Made by a program: the position numbers and the translations under genes. A DNA stretch of 64,000 nucleotides, taken from Cryptomeria japonica. Taxonomy: Eukaryota; Streptophyta; Pinopsida; Cupressales; Cupressaceae. Below the pieces are notes generated by a model. It ran no database searches. It had not been told where the DNA came from and worked only from the letters and a program-made list of their open reading frames with translations. The first letter of the stretch is position 1. The number at the start of each line of letters is the position of its first letter. The stretch spans positions 42,335,140 to 42,399,139 of the forward strand of contig NC_081411.1 of NCBI RefSeq assembly GCF_030272615.1. The letters are read 5' to 3'. This document shows, one piece after another, positions 1-13,199 of the stretch.

Positions 1-299
1 TGTCTTGTGTGTTATTTATCATTGACTAACCTTGTCCATTTTGCAAGGCATCACGTGGTCTAGAAGCCATTTTGGGAGATGGTGGACTAGGTAACAAACC
101 AGGCACAACTACCACATATGCAGCGAGATAATGTTTTGCTCAAGCGATAGGACCAAATAGTCATCCCTTACTACTGGCATCGATGCATGTGAAAATTCAG
201 ACAGGTCCAGATGATTCCCCTTGCTACACCTACCTATGTCTAGTCGATGAGGAGTGCAATACGGCCACAAGACCTACCCTACCTAACCATCAATGATGT

Positions 300-1460
300 G
301 CACGACAATCCAAAGGGCAGCAACAATGATGACATATTGCCCTAGCTGGACATAGATGATGTCAAGGTGATGTAGGAGTTTGTCGAGCGGTGGAGTACCA
401 CAGGTCTTGCTCCCATTTTTACAACCGATGTAGAGGGAGGAGATGTCAAAGCCTTAGGAGGAGACACCGATGAGGGGTCATCTTTAGGTGGTGAGGATGA
501 GAGACTAGTGTGGAGGTAGCGAGCAGTGAGTTGGAGCCTAGTGACAACTACACAAACTTTTACGCCTAGGGGGCTATCATCATAACTTGTTGCGCCACCA
601 GTACCACCAATAGCAACTACAGTAGGGACCATGGGGGCATCCTTGAGTACGCTGCCTCCACAAGATCCAAAATGGCAAAGGAGTAATCTTGGTATGTCTT
701 ATAATTTTAATTTGTATGATATAGCTTCTTTACTTTTGATTTGATATATGAGATGTACATGATATGATAGAGATTTTGTCATTGATATATTTTGTGCGAT
801 TATAGAGAGCATTGATGAGTGGTTGAGTTTCATCCACACGACAGTGTCAGATATTGTCCCATCTGTCTAAATCCAAGGTCCAATCCTGGATGCATACCAG
901 CCACTCTAGTCTGCAGGGAGGCATGCACACCTATTTGATCCTGTAGCATGGCTCAGAGAAGTGTATAAGGAGGGTCGAGTGGAACTAGTGTAGGGAACAA
1001 CATAGCTACCCACAACGATGGTGCAAAGAGACTAGACCCTACTGGAGCTATGGATTGTCATCAGAGAGAGAGATCAGGTCGTGACGTAAGCTAAGAGTTT
1101 TGAGAGGGCACATGACGTTATGCTAAGCTAGGTTAGTGACCTCCATTGATAGGTTGCGGTGGCACAACAAGGCACAACTGGTGTTCTTGACCATCCTAGA
1201 GTGCACTAGTTGATGGCAAATCTAGATGCAGCATAACAGACGAAGGCTGCCTTGTGGAAGGAGCTGATGACCCATAAAGAGATTGTTGTGGAGTTGTGAC
1301 TAGAGTTGAGAGGACTTTGCTCGTGGAGCACCATAGCCGTCAGGTAGCAATCTACATAAGTTTGGTAGCCTTCATGTCGCGATCATGATCCTTTGGCACC
1401 AGTGGGCTTAGGGACTCGTGCCCTTGGAGGATCCTGAGCTCAATTTTGATATTGTGTAGA
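300..1460 (+). pseudogene. decayed two-exon coding remnant, unrecognised
   Basis: A single reading frame can be followed across two blocks, about 300-691 and 806-1460. They are separated by what looks like a real plant intron (GTATGT donor at 692, TATAG acceptor ending at 805). The frame is continuous across the splice, joining an 'RSNL' end to an 'ESIDEWL' start. The second block has about fourteen in-frame stops, mostly TAG, yet keeps a helical, Gln/Arg/Leu-rich character ('VAVAQQGT', 'TKAALWKELMTHKEI') that suggests a former coiled coil. The first block is Pro/Thr/Ser-rich near its end. I do not recognise the family; a transposon-borne gene is likely from the surroundings, but this is inference. 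Confidence 0.4.
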
Positions 1461-1929
1461 TTCATATGTTTGATAGAGATGTACAATATTATTTTGATGT
1501 ATATAGATGTACTGATGTAGTTTCTTAGACACATATGCTAGTATCACATGTTTTTGTAGTGATATGATACATGTACATTGAGACTAAACATTGACATATA
1601 TATATGATTCTTCGGTTTAACCATATCTTCTGTTACCATGGATGCTCTATTATTTAATACTTATCGTGTATGTTCATGTGATGGATTGTTCGATTAGATG
1701 TACATCATAGTTTAATTTACATATGTTGCACACATGCATAATTAAATCTTATGATGATCTTTGTACACATGTTTTTAGATATAGAAGATTCATGTATGAT
1801 ACACACGTACACACCCACATGCACATGCATAGTCGCTCCATAAAATAGACACATAGAGGATCATGTTAATGAAGAAATGTCATAGCAAAACAACTTTAGA
1901 GAACTAAGTGTTGTGCTTATAGCATAGTC

Positions 1930-2560
1930 TTTCTACACATAGTATCGACATAGGTGCAATGAATTCACATGCTCCTTAAGAGATGTGCCATCCATGTGAG
2001 GCAAACTATAAGCATCAGAGACATAGATAGAAGTTATGATCTAAGGACCTAACCAATTTTGACTGAATTTCCTTCTTTGGTCGGGATGCACATTGACATT
2101 TTTCTCATCCTCATAAACAACCAGTTCACCTATTTTGAAGTTCAAGGAAGGACACTCTGGTTATATTGTTTTGAGAGATTTTTGATAGGCTTGGAGATGT
2201 TCAAGGTATTTTAAACAGTGCTCATCTAACAACTCAAGTTGATTAAGATGAAGGGTATGGTAAGAGTCGTCATCAATAAGCCCTTTAAGGGAAATCCATA
2301 ATGAAGGAATTCCCAGCTCTAAAGGTATGATTGCATCGGTACCATACGTATGGTTGTGCAATAGGCCCATAATGTATATATAAATTGAGTATGGTAATCT
2401 TTACCATGCTCACTAACGATTTTATGTAAGATTCTCTCAATAGTTTTGTTGGATGCTTCTACCTGACTGTTAGAGTACGGATAGTACCGTGTAGAGAAGG
2501 GATGTTGAATGATAGACCAACAATGGGGTAAAGAAATAAGAGGAATTGATCACTAGATTT
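1930..2560 (-). pseudogene. Ty3-gypsy integrase fragment
   Basis: The minus strand encodes the C-terminal half of a retroviral-type integrase. In order it shows a core segment with 'QVEASNKTIERIL' (the catalytic Glu region), 'LWAYCTT', 'YGTDAIIPLELGIPSL', and the tail 'FSQNWLGP' followed by 'DAYSL', the usual integrase C-terminal domain. Frames shift around 2370 and stops interrupt it. The zinc-binding N-terminus and the first two catalytic Asp residues are absent, so it cannot act. The 'GTDAIIPLELGIPS' block is typical of gypsy elements of the Tat/Athila-like group. No LTR adjoins it. Confidence 0.75.
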
Positions 2561-5339
2561 AGCTTGGTCTATGTGTCAGTCTGAGACATAAAAATGTGAA
2601 CGGTGTTGAGATTGTATGCCATAAAGAGGTGAAAGTCATGAGATGAGTGGGAATGAATGCAATTATGGAAATAAACCTACAATAAATGAAAATAATCCCA
2701 GCGACAAGAACTGTCACTTCCTGACGAGAGGAATACCAACAACTTTTAACAATTATAGAATTTAAATAAACAACAAATCCAACTTGCAAATAATAAGAAA
2801 GAACTGAAATAAACACACTACTAAATTAACAAAGGTCACCAGGCATCCCAAGAAGTGGGCCCTACCTCCTTAATTTTCTAGGTGATGAATAGAACAACTT
2901 CTTTATGTTGCAATGATCATAAAAATACATATTTTTATTTATTAGAAAATAATGCGATCGATACCAAACTTTGCTTACAATAATTTGCTTACAGAAAAAT
3001 CTACCTTAAGCTGCTTATATATAAACAACCTATAACAACTGTGTGCAAGAATAGTGTGTTTGTGTTGGCCTGTGGCCAACAAACCATTAAATATAATGAC
3101 TCACGTAAAACCTCTACTACTAGTCATTAATCAAAAATGAATTTGTTGCAACAACAAACAAAAATAAGAAATGGACAAAGTTTCTTCTCCACGTGGTTTG
3201 GCTTCCCTCTATGATTTAGTTGAGTTGGCAAAAAAGAAGAAAGCATTGGAAGCATTCATACAATAACTGCAAACTTGGAAGCTTGAACTAATAATGATGT
3301 GAGTAGAGTCCATTTGCAAAGCAAGAAAATTCAGAGGAAACGTGGCCAATAATAACAAAATCGGCACATGCAATTAATAGCCTAGCAAAAAATCTACAAA
3401 TAGAATATAATAATACACAGTCATCGAGAAGTTTTAACAACTACCACCATGGAAGCTAACATCATCTGTTGAAAAGATGATAGAAATAACTTGTTGATTA
3501 AAAAGTAATACACAACAGTTCCTGATCAAAAAGTGACAGGAAGGTGCATTGAAGGTGATAGGAAGATCTGTAGCAGCAAAATATATTTCCAATGCTCAAA
3601 ATAACAATACTTATTAGTAAAAACAATCAATAAGTAATTTATATATTTTACCTCAAAACTATATTAAATGTCACTTATTAATGATGTATGAAAATTAAAG
3701 ACGGAAATGGATATGAAGGTGCATGAAATAGGATGAAATGTGGCATAAAATGGGACACAATTTGCTCTCATCAATCACCTGATTTTTTGCTTGTGGATTG
3801 TTCTTTAGTAACATTTGGTTTCTCGAAGGATATGATGGCCAATGACCATCTAGGACATAACAAGCCTAGTGTGAGCATGAGAATTCCTTGTTTGTAAGTG
3901 TCTTATCTCCATGCAAATGGTATGCTAACTATCTAGGTCTAAATTATATCTATATATTCTTATAACGATTTACCATAATAAGCTCAATAATAATAAATGC
4001 ACAAGAGCTTATCACTCTCATATCTTCTATCTTTTTCCAATTCTTCTTGAGGCAACTGATCCCTCAATCTATGGTAGTCCTGCATTGCTAGATTGAGCCT
4101 AATGAAATGACAATAATACTAGGGTCATGCATTGCATTAGTATCACATCCTACATCACCACATGATTAGTATTGCATCTATAAGCTTATTATATAGCATC
4201 CATCCTACATCCACATAACTGAGCACATCACCATCATAATGCATCAACATCCAGATACAGTGTACCATAAGTCAATACACATATCCACATAAGATCATTA
4301 TATATATGTTATGAGTTAATACATGCACATAGGCATCATAAAATCATCACATTATATGAAATCATATAGGCTCATATAATCAATGTGTCTCATCATATAA
4401 GCATCATAACACGTATAGTCAAAATTGCATAACATATTTAGTACATCATGCATAGTACATGACATACTCACATAAACATCATAAAAGCATATAGGATCTC
4501 CATATTATGATAGAACATCATATAAAACATCACATAAGAACATATGCATATGGTCTCTGCCAAAATAAATCTCATCTTATATAAATCAAATAAATATTGT
4601 GTCAAATACAATGATTTCAAAATAATAGTGACTATTGAGAGTCCCAAAATCACCTTAGGTTTCTACATATCATCATACAATATTGATACAAAATATAGAT
4701 AGAACAGAGCTATGGTGAACTTCCACCATCAAAACCAATCGGTCTCAAAGGACTCTAACCTCTAGAAGGTCTTTCTCGTACTATCCTCAAGGGTTTTAGT
4801 CCCCCTCCTAATCTTGTTGCTTTAGATGGTGCTCATAGTGGCCCCATGACTCCTCTACTATCTATCTACTACCTCTGAACCCTACCCTATGAGCTCATAG
4901 TAAGGCTCCTTACTCTCTACCTTATTGGCACTATAGTCTCATACAACTATCTCTAGTAAGTCATCTCATACGTAGCTCTGAAAAAAAAATTAATCCCAAA
5001 TCTAATGGCCCCCTATTGGGTGGCTCTCGCTTTCCCAATGGTCTCCTATGTCCTTCTCTATCACTGAATAGCAATATCCCTCTCTCTTGTGATTGTTTTT
5101 ACTTGTTTTCTCATGGCCACTATCTATGTAGTATTTATCTATACCTATGCATGCAAGGTGGTTATCTTTTCTTCACACACCCATATTTGTACCTATAAAC
5201 TTGTCACCTCCTCTCCTACATCATGTGGTCCCTAGGGACCTTGTCCCTATCCATCTCCTCCTCCTAGAGGATCCTCCTATCCTAGTGGCTATAATGGTGT
5301 TTGTACTTATGCTATAACATATATAGGTACCTATCTCTA
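2561..5339. other. no recognisable gene; AT-rich spacer with one tiny ORF
   Basis: I see no supported gene. 3171-3266 is a 31-codon plus-strand ORF of coding-like composition (begins 'MDKVSSPRGLASLYDLVELA') that could be an orphan exon. 4080-4660 is low-complexity sequence rich in CATCATA/ATCATAT words. 4980 onward is pyrimidine-rich on the plus strand. Confidence 0.5.
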
Positions 5340-6530
5340 CACCTGTACCTATCCTCCCATGTCATGTCCCTCTCTCCCTCTAGGTGATTGTCCTCCCTGC
5401 CCTTTATCGCCATCATAATCTCCCTCTCCTCCTTCACCTCTCTCGTGCCTCCTCCTAGGATGTGGTTCCTCTCCATTAGTGTCAATGTTATCTATCTTTG
5501 GATGCAACTCACCTGAACCTAGCAAAAATGGAAAGGGATATGCCTTGAACCAAGCATCAAAATATGGTGTCATCCTAACATCGAGCACATCTAACCATAA
5601 GTCCCACTATACTAGAACTAAATACTTGAACTTTTCCACCGCAACCTCATATGATAGTGTTGGGCCCTATAGTGGCATCTCTTATCATGTCCTAGTGAAC
5701 TTAGTTAGACCCACTAGTTGTCCTTGAATCTGACTAAATTGTCAAGATACCCTATCCAACAAATCTCTCTCAATGATATACAAAGTCCTCTCAATCAAGG
5801 ACCAAGTCTAATAATAATAAAGTAACACCTAATTGTCCTACTCCCACTCCTCATAGTCTAAGTATGGTCTTCAAATAATTGAGCCTATATTATCAATCAC
5901 TCAACACCAATAATCTGTCTTCCCTAGTCGTGGCTACGAGGCAATCATGTTGTACATGTGCACATAAGGCTATCCTATGTTGCAAAACCTATAGCACACT
6001 AGCCTACTAACTACCATATGCTCATATGCCCACACTTGGAACAGTGTAAATCCTGCTAACTATCCATGTCCCTCTAGATATACATTCATGTAAGTCATGG
6101 TACAGGTGGGCAAGTAGACATGGACCCCATGTAAACTGTGTCCCCTCGGTTAGCATCATCTCCATAGACTACCTCCATCCAATTGATAATCCATGTCTCA
6201 TTCTATCCAGCTAGATGTATCTACTAATAACCACTCCTACTAATTCTCATAGTACTATAGTCGAATCAACCATTTCATCCCAATTGGCATAGCTACCTCT
6301 GATCTCAAGGTCATCATCATCAAATACTTGGAACAAAGAATCTACATCACCATCCCTATCATATACAACCAACTCTTCATGAATCAAAAGGTAGACAATC
6401 TGGTAGACATCCTCCAACATGAAAAAAATCTCTACTATGGGTAGGTGAAATGAGCTTGTCTCATTGTAAGACAACTCATCCAGTGTAAAAAGAAATCCCA
6501 AGTTTAGCCTAATCTTGGGCATAATTATTG
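5340..6530 (-). pseudogene. decayed coding remnant, unrecognised
   Basis: The minus strand carries two open pieces with intervening stops and frame changes. An acidic N-terminal piece (6522-6247) contains 'EELVVYDRDGDVDSLF' and 'DDDDLEIRGSYANWDEMV'. A later piece (5588-5349, extending upstream to about 5720 through a stop) contains 'DVRMTPYFDAWFKAYPFPF' followed by a Gly/Glu/Arg-rich tail. Between them short coding-like runs such as 'CSKCGHMSIW' appear in other frames. The order suggests one former gene of over 350 codons. I do not recognise the family; a transposon-encoded protein is plausible from context only. Confidence 0.35.
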
Positions 6531-7677
6531 CATACCATTATCCTAGTGACCCTAATATCATGAACGGTCTTTGGTTAGCTTGAGTCTCAATTTGTGTGTC
6601 CATGGGAATCTCTCCCATGAATCCAAAGGTGCTAAATCAGCCTACAATAAAAAATGCAATCACATCAACATCAATTTTAACAACTTATTTAAATCTTATC
6701 AAGCTAAATTAACTTGATCTCATCTTGCAACTATATTAGCTTTGTCAATTGCTCCTCAACATATCCTATTGAGGCAATTGCCAGATCCTATCAATCTGAC
6801 TATTCATCCTATTCGTTGCATTTGTTTAGCACATCTACAACTTACCTAGCCCCTAAAATACACTTTGACCACATATGCATTGATATTCATCATGCATGCA
6901 TTAGTAATCCCTAAACATAATTTTACATTACATATACGTGACATTGACCATATACATGTTGGCATTAATCGCATATACACTCCAAAACCACAAATTTGTG
7001 TCGGCATACTACAAACACAAGTTTACACTACGTATACACACCAAGAACCATAATGTGCCAATATCTACCCTAGATGTGTTATCGCACCATACACACACCT
7101 TAAACTACCCTATACACAATTTCAACAAAACCTAGTTTTGACCCATATTTTGCAAACTACATTTTCTACCCTATTAATGATGTAATAAATTCACAACAAA
7201 GGAAAAGTGAGGTTGTACTTACTGGCTCTCCACACTCATCTGGCCTCTCGTGCCTCCACAACAACTCAAGCCTATGGAATCGCTTTGCCATCTAATTATA
7301 TGCTCTACACTACTTCTCTGCTCTGCTAAACACCTTGCTCTTTGAAAGTGATGGATGCAAATGAGGAGATCCTTCCCTAAACCTCCTATTTATAGGTGTT
7401 GCAGCCCTAGTAGGTCATGTTACCCTTCCATGGTCCCTATAATCGCTCGTGACCTATTATTGGTTAGTTTTCCACCAAACCAACCCAATATTTGCCTTTT
7501 CTTGCCTAGCCTATCCCCTCTCTTATTGAGAGATTGTCTAATCATTTTTGGGTGATTTTCACCCAATCTCTCAAGGGAGTATACATCACCTTCCTTACCA
7601 GAGAAAATCTTGTATCAGTTAATTTTTTATTCTTTGAAACAATACAATAAATTATATTGTCTCAAATAGGGTCAAAA
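6531..7677. other. no recognisable gene
   Basis: Short open frames on the plus strand (6714-7135, 7355-7555) are C/T- and A/T-skewed, overlap each other and show no motif, so I read them as chance. Nothing else supportable is visible. Confidence 0.4.
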
Positions 7678-8365
7678 TGTAGACACCTAAAATTGTCCTA
7701 TCCTAATTAAACAAATACATTTATTTATCTAATTATTCCCTTTTCTTCTATTAATTAAATGAATATTATTTGATTAATTAATTCACTATGCCTTTGTAAG
7801 CCTTTTCTATCCCAAATTAAATAAATATTTTTATTTATTTAATTTATGTGGCCCTTTCCTCTATTAATTATATGAAGTCTTTAATTTATTTATGTACCTT
7901 TTTCCTCTCCTTATTATCTAAATGACAAGTGGCCCCTTTTTCCATCTTAACCACTTCCTTTATTTTATTATTTTCTCTACCTACCCTTTAATCTTAGCCG
8001 ACCATCTTTTGTCACACCTCTTAATCCTATCCTACTATATTTAAGATGTTCTCTATAAAGGAGGCTTCGTCCTCACATCTTCCATATATCAAATCTTGGA
8101 ACATACTTACACTCTGCTAAAATCATAGGTTCCATCAAGTCTACATCATCACAATCACATCCATTATTCATTAAGCTCTTGTGCAAGCATAAAAATTTAA
8201 GAGCAACGATATCAAAACAAGATCAATGGAGATACGAAAATAATCAAAGATCAAACCCATTTCAATGTATGAAGGTATCATTTGATTTATTTTATGATTT
8301 TTGTATGTTTGATGGTTCTTCATTGATATTTTTTTGAATTTATTATAGATCTAAGGTTTTGTGGT
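7678..8365 (+). mobile_element. gypsy-type LTR fragment
   Basis: The sequence begins TGTAGACACC, a start typical of plant gypsy LTRs. It has an AT-rich U3 with a foldback around 7815-7845 (AAATAAATA / TATTTATTT), and then a TATA-like TCTATAAAGGAGG at about 8051-8063. No CA end is seen. It stops where the next LTR-like arm begins at 8366, so it is probably truncated by that insertion. Assignment rests on the start motif, promoter position and neighbours. Confidence 0.45.
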
Positions 8366-9440
8366 TGTAGTGTCCTAGATTGTAATCCCTTACAATTTTG
8401 TCCTTATTTAGGCCTCACTTTGGCGTTCATCCTCAAGGTTTGATTGAAGCATTGATTCTTCTCACACCAAATATCAAACATAATTTTTCTCTATGTAAAA
8501 AGTCTCCCCTAGATTCGGAAGCCCTAATTTCCAAGACCATGGCATTGGGCATTATGGTGCTCTCAAAAAGGGGCCATTTTGGAACCTCACAATGATAACC
8601 TATTTTAAGCGAGGGCCTAGATCCCATGTTGGCCTATGTCAAAAAATTTGAAATTTTTTTGACAAGCAAGTATAAAAGGAGGTATACCCCTCCAATTTTA
8701 AACCTAATAAATTTTGAAATCAAGATCTACACTCTAGAAAATTCAAGTGAGCAAGCAATCAGTTTTCTATCAAGAATTGGAGCTGAAGTGAATTCAATAT
8801 TCAAGCATTGAAGATGACATTCATGTTCCATGTTTTATTAAGACTAGTTACATGAAACCCTAATTCCTTGTGAAGACAAACAAAACTTCATTAAAGCTAT
8901 ATCATTAGTGATTCACTAATTTTCAACCTTTCCCTCAAAAGGAAAGTATTTTACTGCAATACTTCATTTACATTTCAATTCTATTTCATGGTTAGTTCCA
9001 AAATAGGGGTTGACCTAAGGCAAACCCATGTTCCCAATAATTTCCCCCTTCTTTCTATGTACAAGAAATAGGTGCAAAGCTACGTTCAAGAGGATCGACA
9101 AGATTTGTAGAGATGAATAGGTTCATATTTTGATGGTGAGAATTTCGAAGGAGTAGGGCAACCAACAACACGATCTTGAAAAATCAAGTCAAACTTTCAG
9201 GACTAGATCTGAATCATCCTCTTCTGCTTAGATCTAGGTTAGAGGCTCCATATGATATTTTGTAGCTCATTCTTTCTATTAAATTGCTTCAATAATTCAC
9301 TATTTTTCCCTAATCATTTTCAATTCAAATTCAATCAATTTATGGAAGAAAGAGACCCATCTAGGAGGCCTACAATCTTATCAAAATCTTGGTTTATCAA
9401 GCCTAGATCTATTAAATTCCATATTTTCCTAATGTAATGG
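8366..9440 (+). repeat. left LTR-like arm of an inverted pair
   Basis: This approximately 1.07 kb block matches, in inverted orientation, 13200-14247. Shared landmarks include the start (GTCCTAGATTG versus GTCCTAAATTA), CAATTTTGTCC, a GTTCATCCTC run, a TATA-like GTATAAAAGGAGG at about 8671-8683, 'GATCGAC..GATTTGTAGAG' near 9095, and 'AAATTCCATATTT' near 9415. TGTAG at 8366 is the likely LTR start. A gypsy gag-protease relic follows on the same strand, so this arm is probably its 5' LTR. Confidence 0.6.
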
Positions 9441-9553
9441 TAAACTAGGTCTTTTAGTAGTTTTATTATCTTAATCCTAACCTTAAATTTTTCCTCATTA
9501 TATTTTGCTGAACCCGACTTCTTACACCTTAATTTATGATTTGTGATCTCAAA

Positions 9554-10010
9554 TTTGATTGTTTATGCATTCTCAAATTCAAAATTACATTTACAAGTTT
9601 CATTCTTAATTGAATTACATAAATTTAGAGGTTAAATTCACACAAATCCTAATTTATAATTATAAATTGAGCTTGTAAGTTGCCTAATTTGGATTCATTA
9701 TCTTACATTTGATTGTTTATGCATTTTCAATTTCAAATTTATATTTACAAGTTTCATTTTCAATTGAATTACATAAATTTAGAGGTTAAGTTAAAAAAAA
9801 CCCTAATTTATAATTCTAAATTTGAACTTGTGGGTTGTATAATTTGGATTTATTATGATAGATTTGATTGTTTATGCATTTTAAAATTCAAATTTAAACT
9901 CATAGATCTCATTTTTAATTGAATTACATAAATTTAGAGGTTAAATTCATTAAAAAAACCCTAATTTATAATTCTAAAATTTACTTGTCTATTGCATAAT
10001 TTTTCAAAAT
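9554..10010 (+). repeat. three tandem copies, period about 154 bp
   Basis: The marker TTTGATTGTTTATGCATT recurs at 9554, 9708 and 9863, each followed by TGAATTACATAAATTTAGAG and then CCTAATTTATAATT. The array lies between the LTR-like arm and gag, in the position of a retroelement untranslated leader. Copies differ by scattered substitutions and small indels. Confidence 0.85.
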
Positions 10011-10096
10011 CATGTTGAGATCTAATCTTTATGACATTTAATGCTATGATTTAGAGGTATTTATCTTTCAAATTTACAAATCTATTTCTTAATTAA

Positions 10097-11640
10097 TTGG
10101 TTAATCAATCACTTTTACAAAGTTTTGTATTGTTTAATCTCAATCTTCAATTTGTGCATTCAAATTTCCCTCCTTTATGGATGATTTTTGTTACCATTAG
10201 TACTAGGTACAATATTCCCATGAAAAGAAGTATAATTAAGGCTTCCCAAGGTTTGATTACTAAGGATATGAAGCCTAATTTGGATAACATATTTCATGAG
10301 AATATTAGTACTTCCTCCAACCCAACAAATGATGTCTTGTATCCCCATTATTTTCATAATACTCATGATGAAGATGAATCACTAACTAGGGTGACCATTG
10401 AAAAATTGGAGAAGATTGACAATGAATTTGAAAATCTTCAATAATAGACGAGTCAACAATACCTAGAAAGTGAGACAAGCCCATTGATTGAAGGATAAAA
10501 AAGAATGGTGGAAATTGATAAAAAAAAGAATGGTGGAAATTGATAAATTTGGTGTTTATTTGTTGCATGGCCTTGCTCATATTATTGACACTAACATTAT
10601 ACCTATCAAAAGTTGTGCCAAATTCTTAGTTTATACTCAACCCACTATTCAAGTCAATCATTCTATTCTTATGCCTACATCCTTGCCTAGTGTGCCTACA
10701 TTTACATTTTCTGTCATGATTACTTCTACACAAAATGTAAAGCCTACACATGTTAGTCAAGGGGGCAACCTTGTTAATCAAAATTCTTATATACCTTCAT
10801 CTATGAGTCTTCCATCTGTATTCTAATCATCTGCTATACCCACATATCATAGTGTTTTGCGTCCTTACTCTTAACATCTTCCTACATATAGCAATGTCAC
10901 TCGTCCATCACTATCCAATATGTCCAATTTCAATCAATCCACTAAAGCAACCATCAATAGCCCAAACTATCACATCCTTACAAAAACAATTGGCTTCCAT
11001 TACCTAATCCAAATTTAATGTTCCGACATTTGATGTAGCAAGCTCAGTATCTGATGATATTATCTATGTTGCCTCTCCTAAACATATGGAAGTCCTTCAA
11101 TTAGATATTTACAATGGTAAATGTGATCCCTTGACTCATGCGGAAATATTTCAAACTTGGTGTAGTGAATTTTCTCATTGTCAAAGACATGGCTAAACCA
11201 TTTAATCGAACCTTTAGGGATAAAGCTTTGCAATGGTATTGTTCTTGACCTCCTTATTCTATTACATCATTTCAACAATTAGCTAATGCTTTCATTCAAC
11301 AATTTCACAATAATATTTGTTTTAAGATTACTTTGATTGATTTGATCCATTGTAAGAAATGAGTTAAAGAGAAAGTGATTGATTTTATTAGTAGATATAA
11401 ACATGTGTTCTCAAATTTCTTATCCTATTCCTGATCAAGATGTTAAAATGTTTTTTGTTGTTAATTTATAAAAAAGCATTAGGTATAACCTTCTCTTTTC
11501 TGAGTTTATTTCCTTTATGCAGTTGTGCATAATGCTTTATATTTTATCAGCTTCAAGTGAGTCAATTTGAATCATCTCTTTCAATGGCTCTGGTTGATAA
11601 GAATGAGAGTTCTCAACAATCTTTTGTGAAGTTTTAACCA
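10097..11640 (+). pseudogene. Ty3-gypsy gag remnant
   Basis: A broken plus-strand gag. An N-terminal open stretch (10097-10444) ends in an acidic helix ('TIEKLEKIDNEFENLQ'). The capsid-like core is recognisable at about 11070-11340: 'DIYNGKCDPLTHAEIFQTW', then 'DKALQWYCS', 'PPYSITSFQQLANAFIQQF' and 'FISRYKHVF', matching the order of the plant retrotransposon gag domain. At least two frameshifts and many stops separate the pieces, so no protein is possible. A zinc-binding segment and protease follow in order, which supports a single gag-pro relic. Confidence 0.7.
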
Positions 11641-11769
11641 AACAAGGGATACTTCAAGATAAATAACAATATCAATACTCAAGTGGTAGCCATGACATCA
11701 GTTGTGGTCCTTGCATCCAAATACTTTAGAAAATAATTTACAACTCTTTTTGAGTCTTTTCATAGCATA

Positions 11770-13120
11770 ATGTTAAAATTGATAAATAATAATGTGTTTA
11801 ATCTTCCTCTTATAAAGCTAATTGATACCTCCAAACCTATACCATCTTATCATGATCCCAAAGCCTTTTGCCAATATCAGCCTCAATTCGATCATGAAAC
11901 TAAAAAGTGTTATGTCTTGAGTAAGATTCAAGAATTCATTGATAACAATACTATATTCATAGCTGGTGTATATGAAATATAAAAAAAAATTGTATCTCCT
12001 CCTAATCAAAACCCCCAAATCTTTACTAATCCTTTGCCTTCCCATTCTACTAATATAGTTGAATCTAAGCCTCTTGCATATTCTCTCAATGACCTTCCCG
12101 GTGAGCCTAATAATATGGTAAATTTTATTGACAAACCTACACCTCCTAAGGACCTATGCACTACCTTTGATCCAAGTGAGACTATTGATGCACCTAATGG
12201 CCCATTATAAATCACGACAAAGAACAAAAACAAACCCTCATGAGGGGTGCTCATTGATCCAATGTGTATGGTGAATATGATCATTGAATAATATCTCTAT
12301 ACTTTACAATTTCATCAAGTATCATATGATAAATCTTATAAAATGGTCATTGAGGTATATGATGGTTTCTCTTTCCCTAATATTGGTTATATTACTCTTC
12401 CCATAGAGGTTGGTACTAAGTACTTAGATGTGACTTTTGCTCTCATCCCTACATCAAATCAATTTCATGTGAAGTTGGGACATCCTTGGCTCTCTTCCAT
12501 GAAAATAATCCCTTCCACTAATCATAAATGTCTAAAATTCCCTCATAATGGCACTATCATAACAATTAATCATGGCGAGGTGTGGAAATTTCAGCCTTGA
12601 TTACTTTTGGCCTAAACAATTTTAGCCTCTTAATCCTTGAAGTGATGCTCTTTATATCTTATCAAAAATGGAAAAATGAGATGATATTATCTTCGAGTAA
12701 GCCTAAAGACCCTAGACCTATTCAGCCTCCTCATGATGGACTGGGTATCCTTCCTACACCTTTTATTCCTCCTATATATGTCATAGTCCCACCTCCGACA
12801 TCTTACAAAGGAAAGTACTTGGCATCTCCTATTTCTCAACCTAGTAGATCTTCTACCATTCCTCCTCTTTTAAAGGAATAAAAGAAGCCTATGGCCATTA
12901 ATCTTCAACCTTCACAACCCTTGGCTAAAACTAAAAGAAATCATTGTGTGAGAGAATGTCGATAAAGATGTGCTAATGCATGTGATCTTGCTTCTCAAAC
13001 CACTTCCTCCTTGAAGACACCAAATGTTGAATTCGTCCCATTTATCCAACCTTCACCTAACCCTAGGGAGGAAGTTCAACCTAAATAACCAAGATTAAAA
13101 ATGATTAAGAAAAATGGTGG
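11770..13120 (+). pseudogene. gypsy zinc-binding segment, protease and linker remnant
   Basis: 11770-11982 encodes a C-x(n)-H-x4-C segment ('FCQYQPQFDHETKKCYVL' then 'IQEFIDNN'), a zinc-binding stretch usual just before protease in Tat-like gypsy elements. At about 12240-12600 an aspartic-protease-like domain follows. It has 'LIDPMCMVN' around the presumed catalytic Asp, then 'YITLPIEVGTKYLDVTFAL' and 'KLGHPWLSSM'. The linker runs to about 13120 with 'ASQTTSSLKTP' and 'FVPFIQPSPNPREEVQP'. Stops and frame changes occur throughout. No RT, RNase H or integrase follows; the sequence changes abruptly to an inverted LTR-like arm near 13200. Confidence 0.65.
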
Positions 13121-13199
13121 TTCATGCTTTGTTTGTGTGTGTTATGTTGGAAAATTAAGGTTTCACCTAATAATGTAGTAAAACCACTATTTTTTGTGT

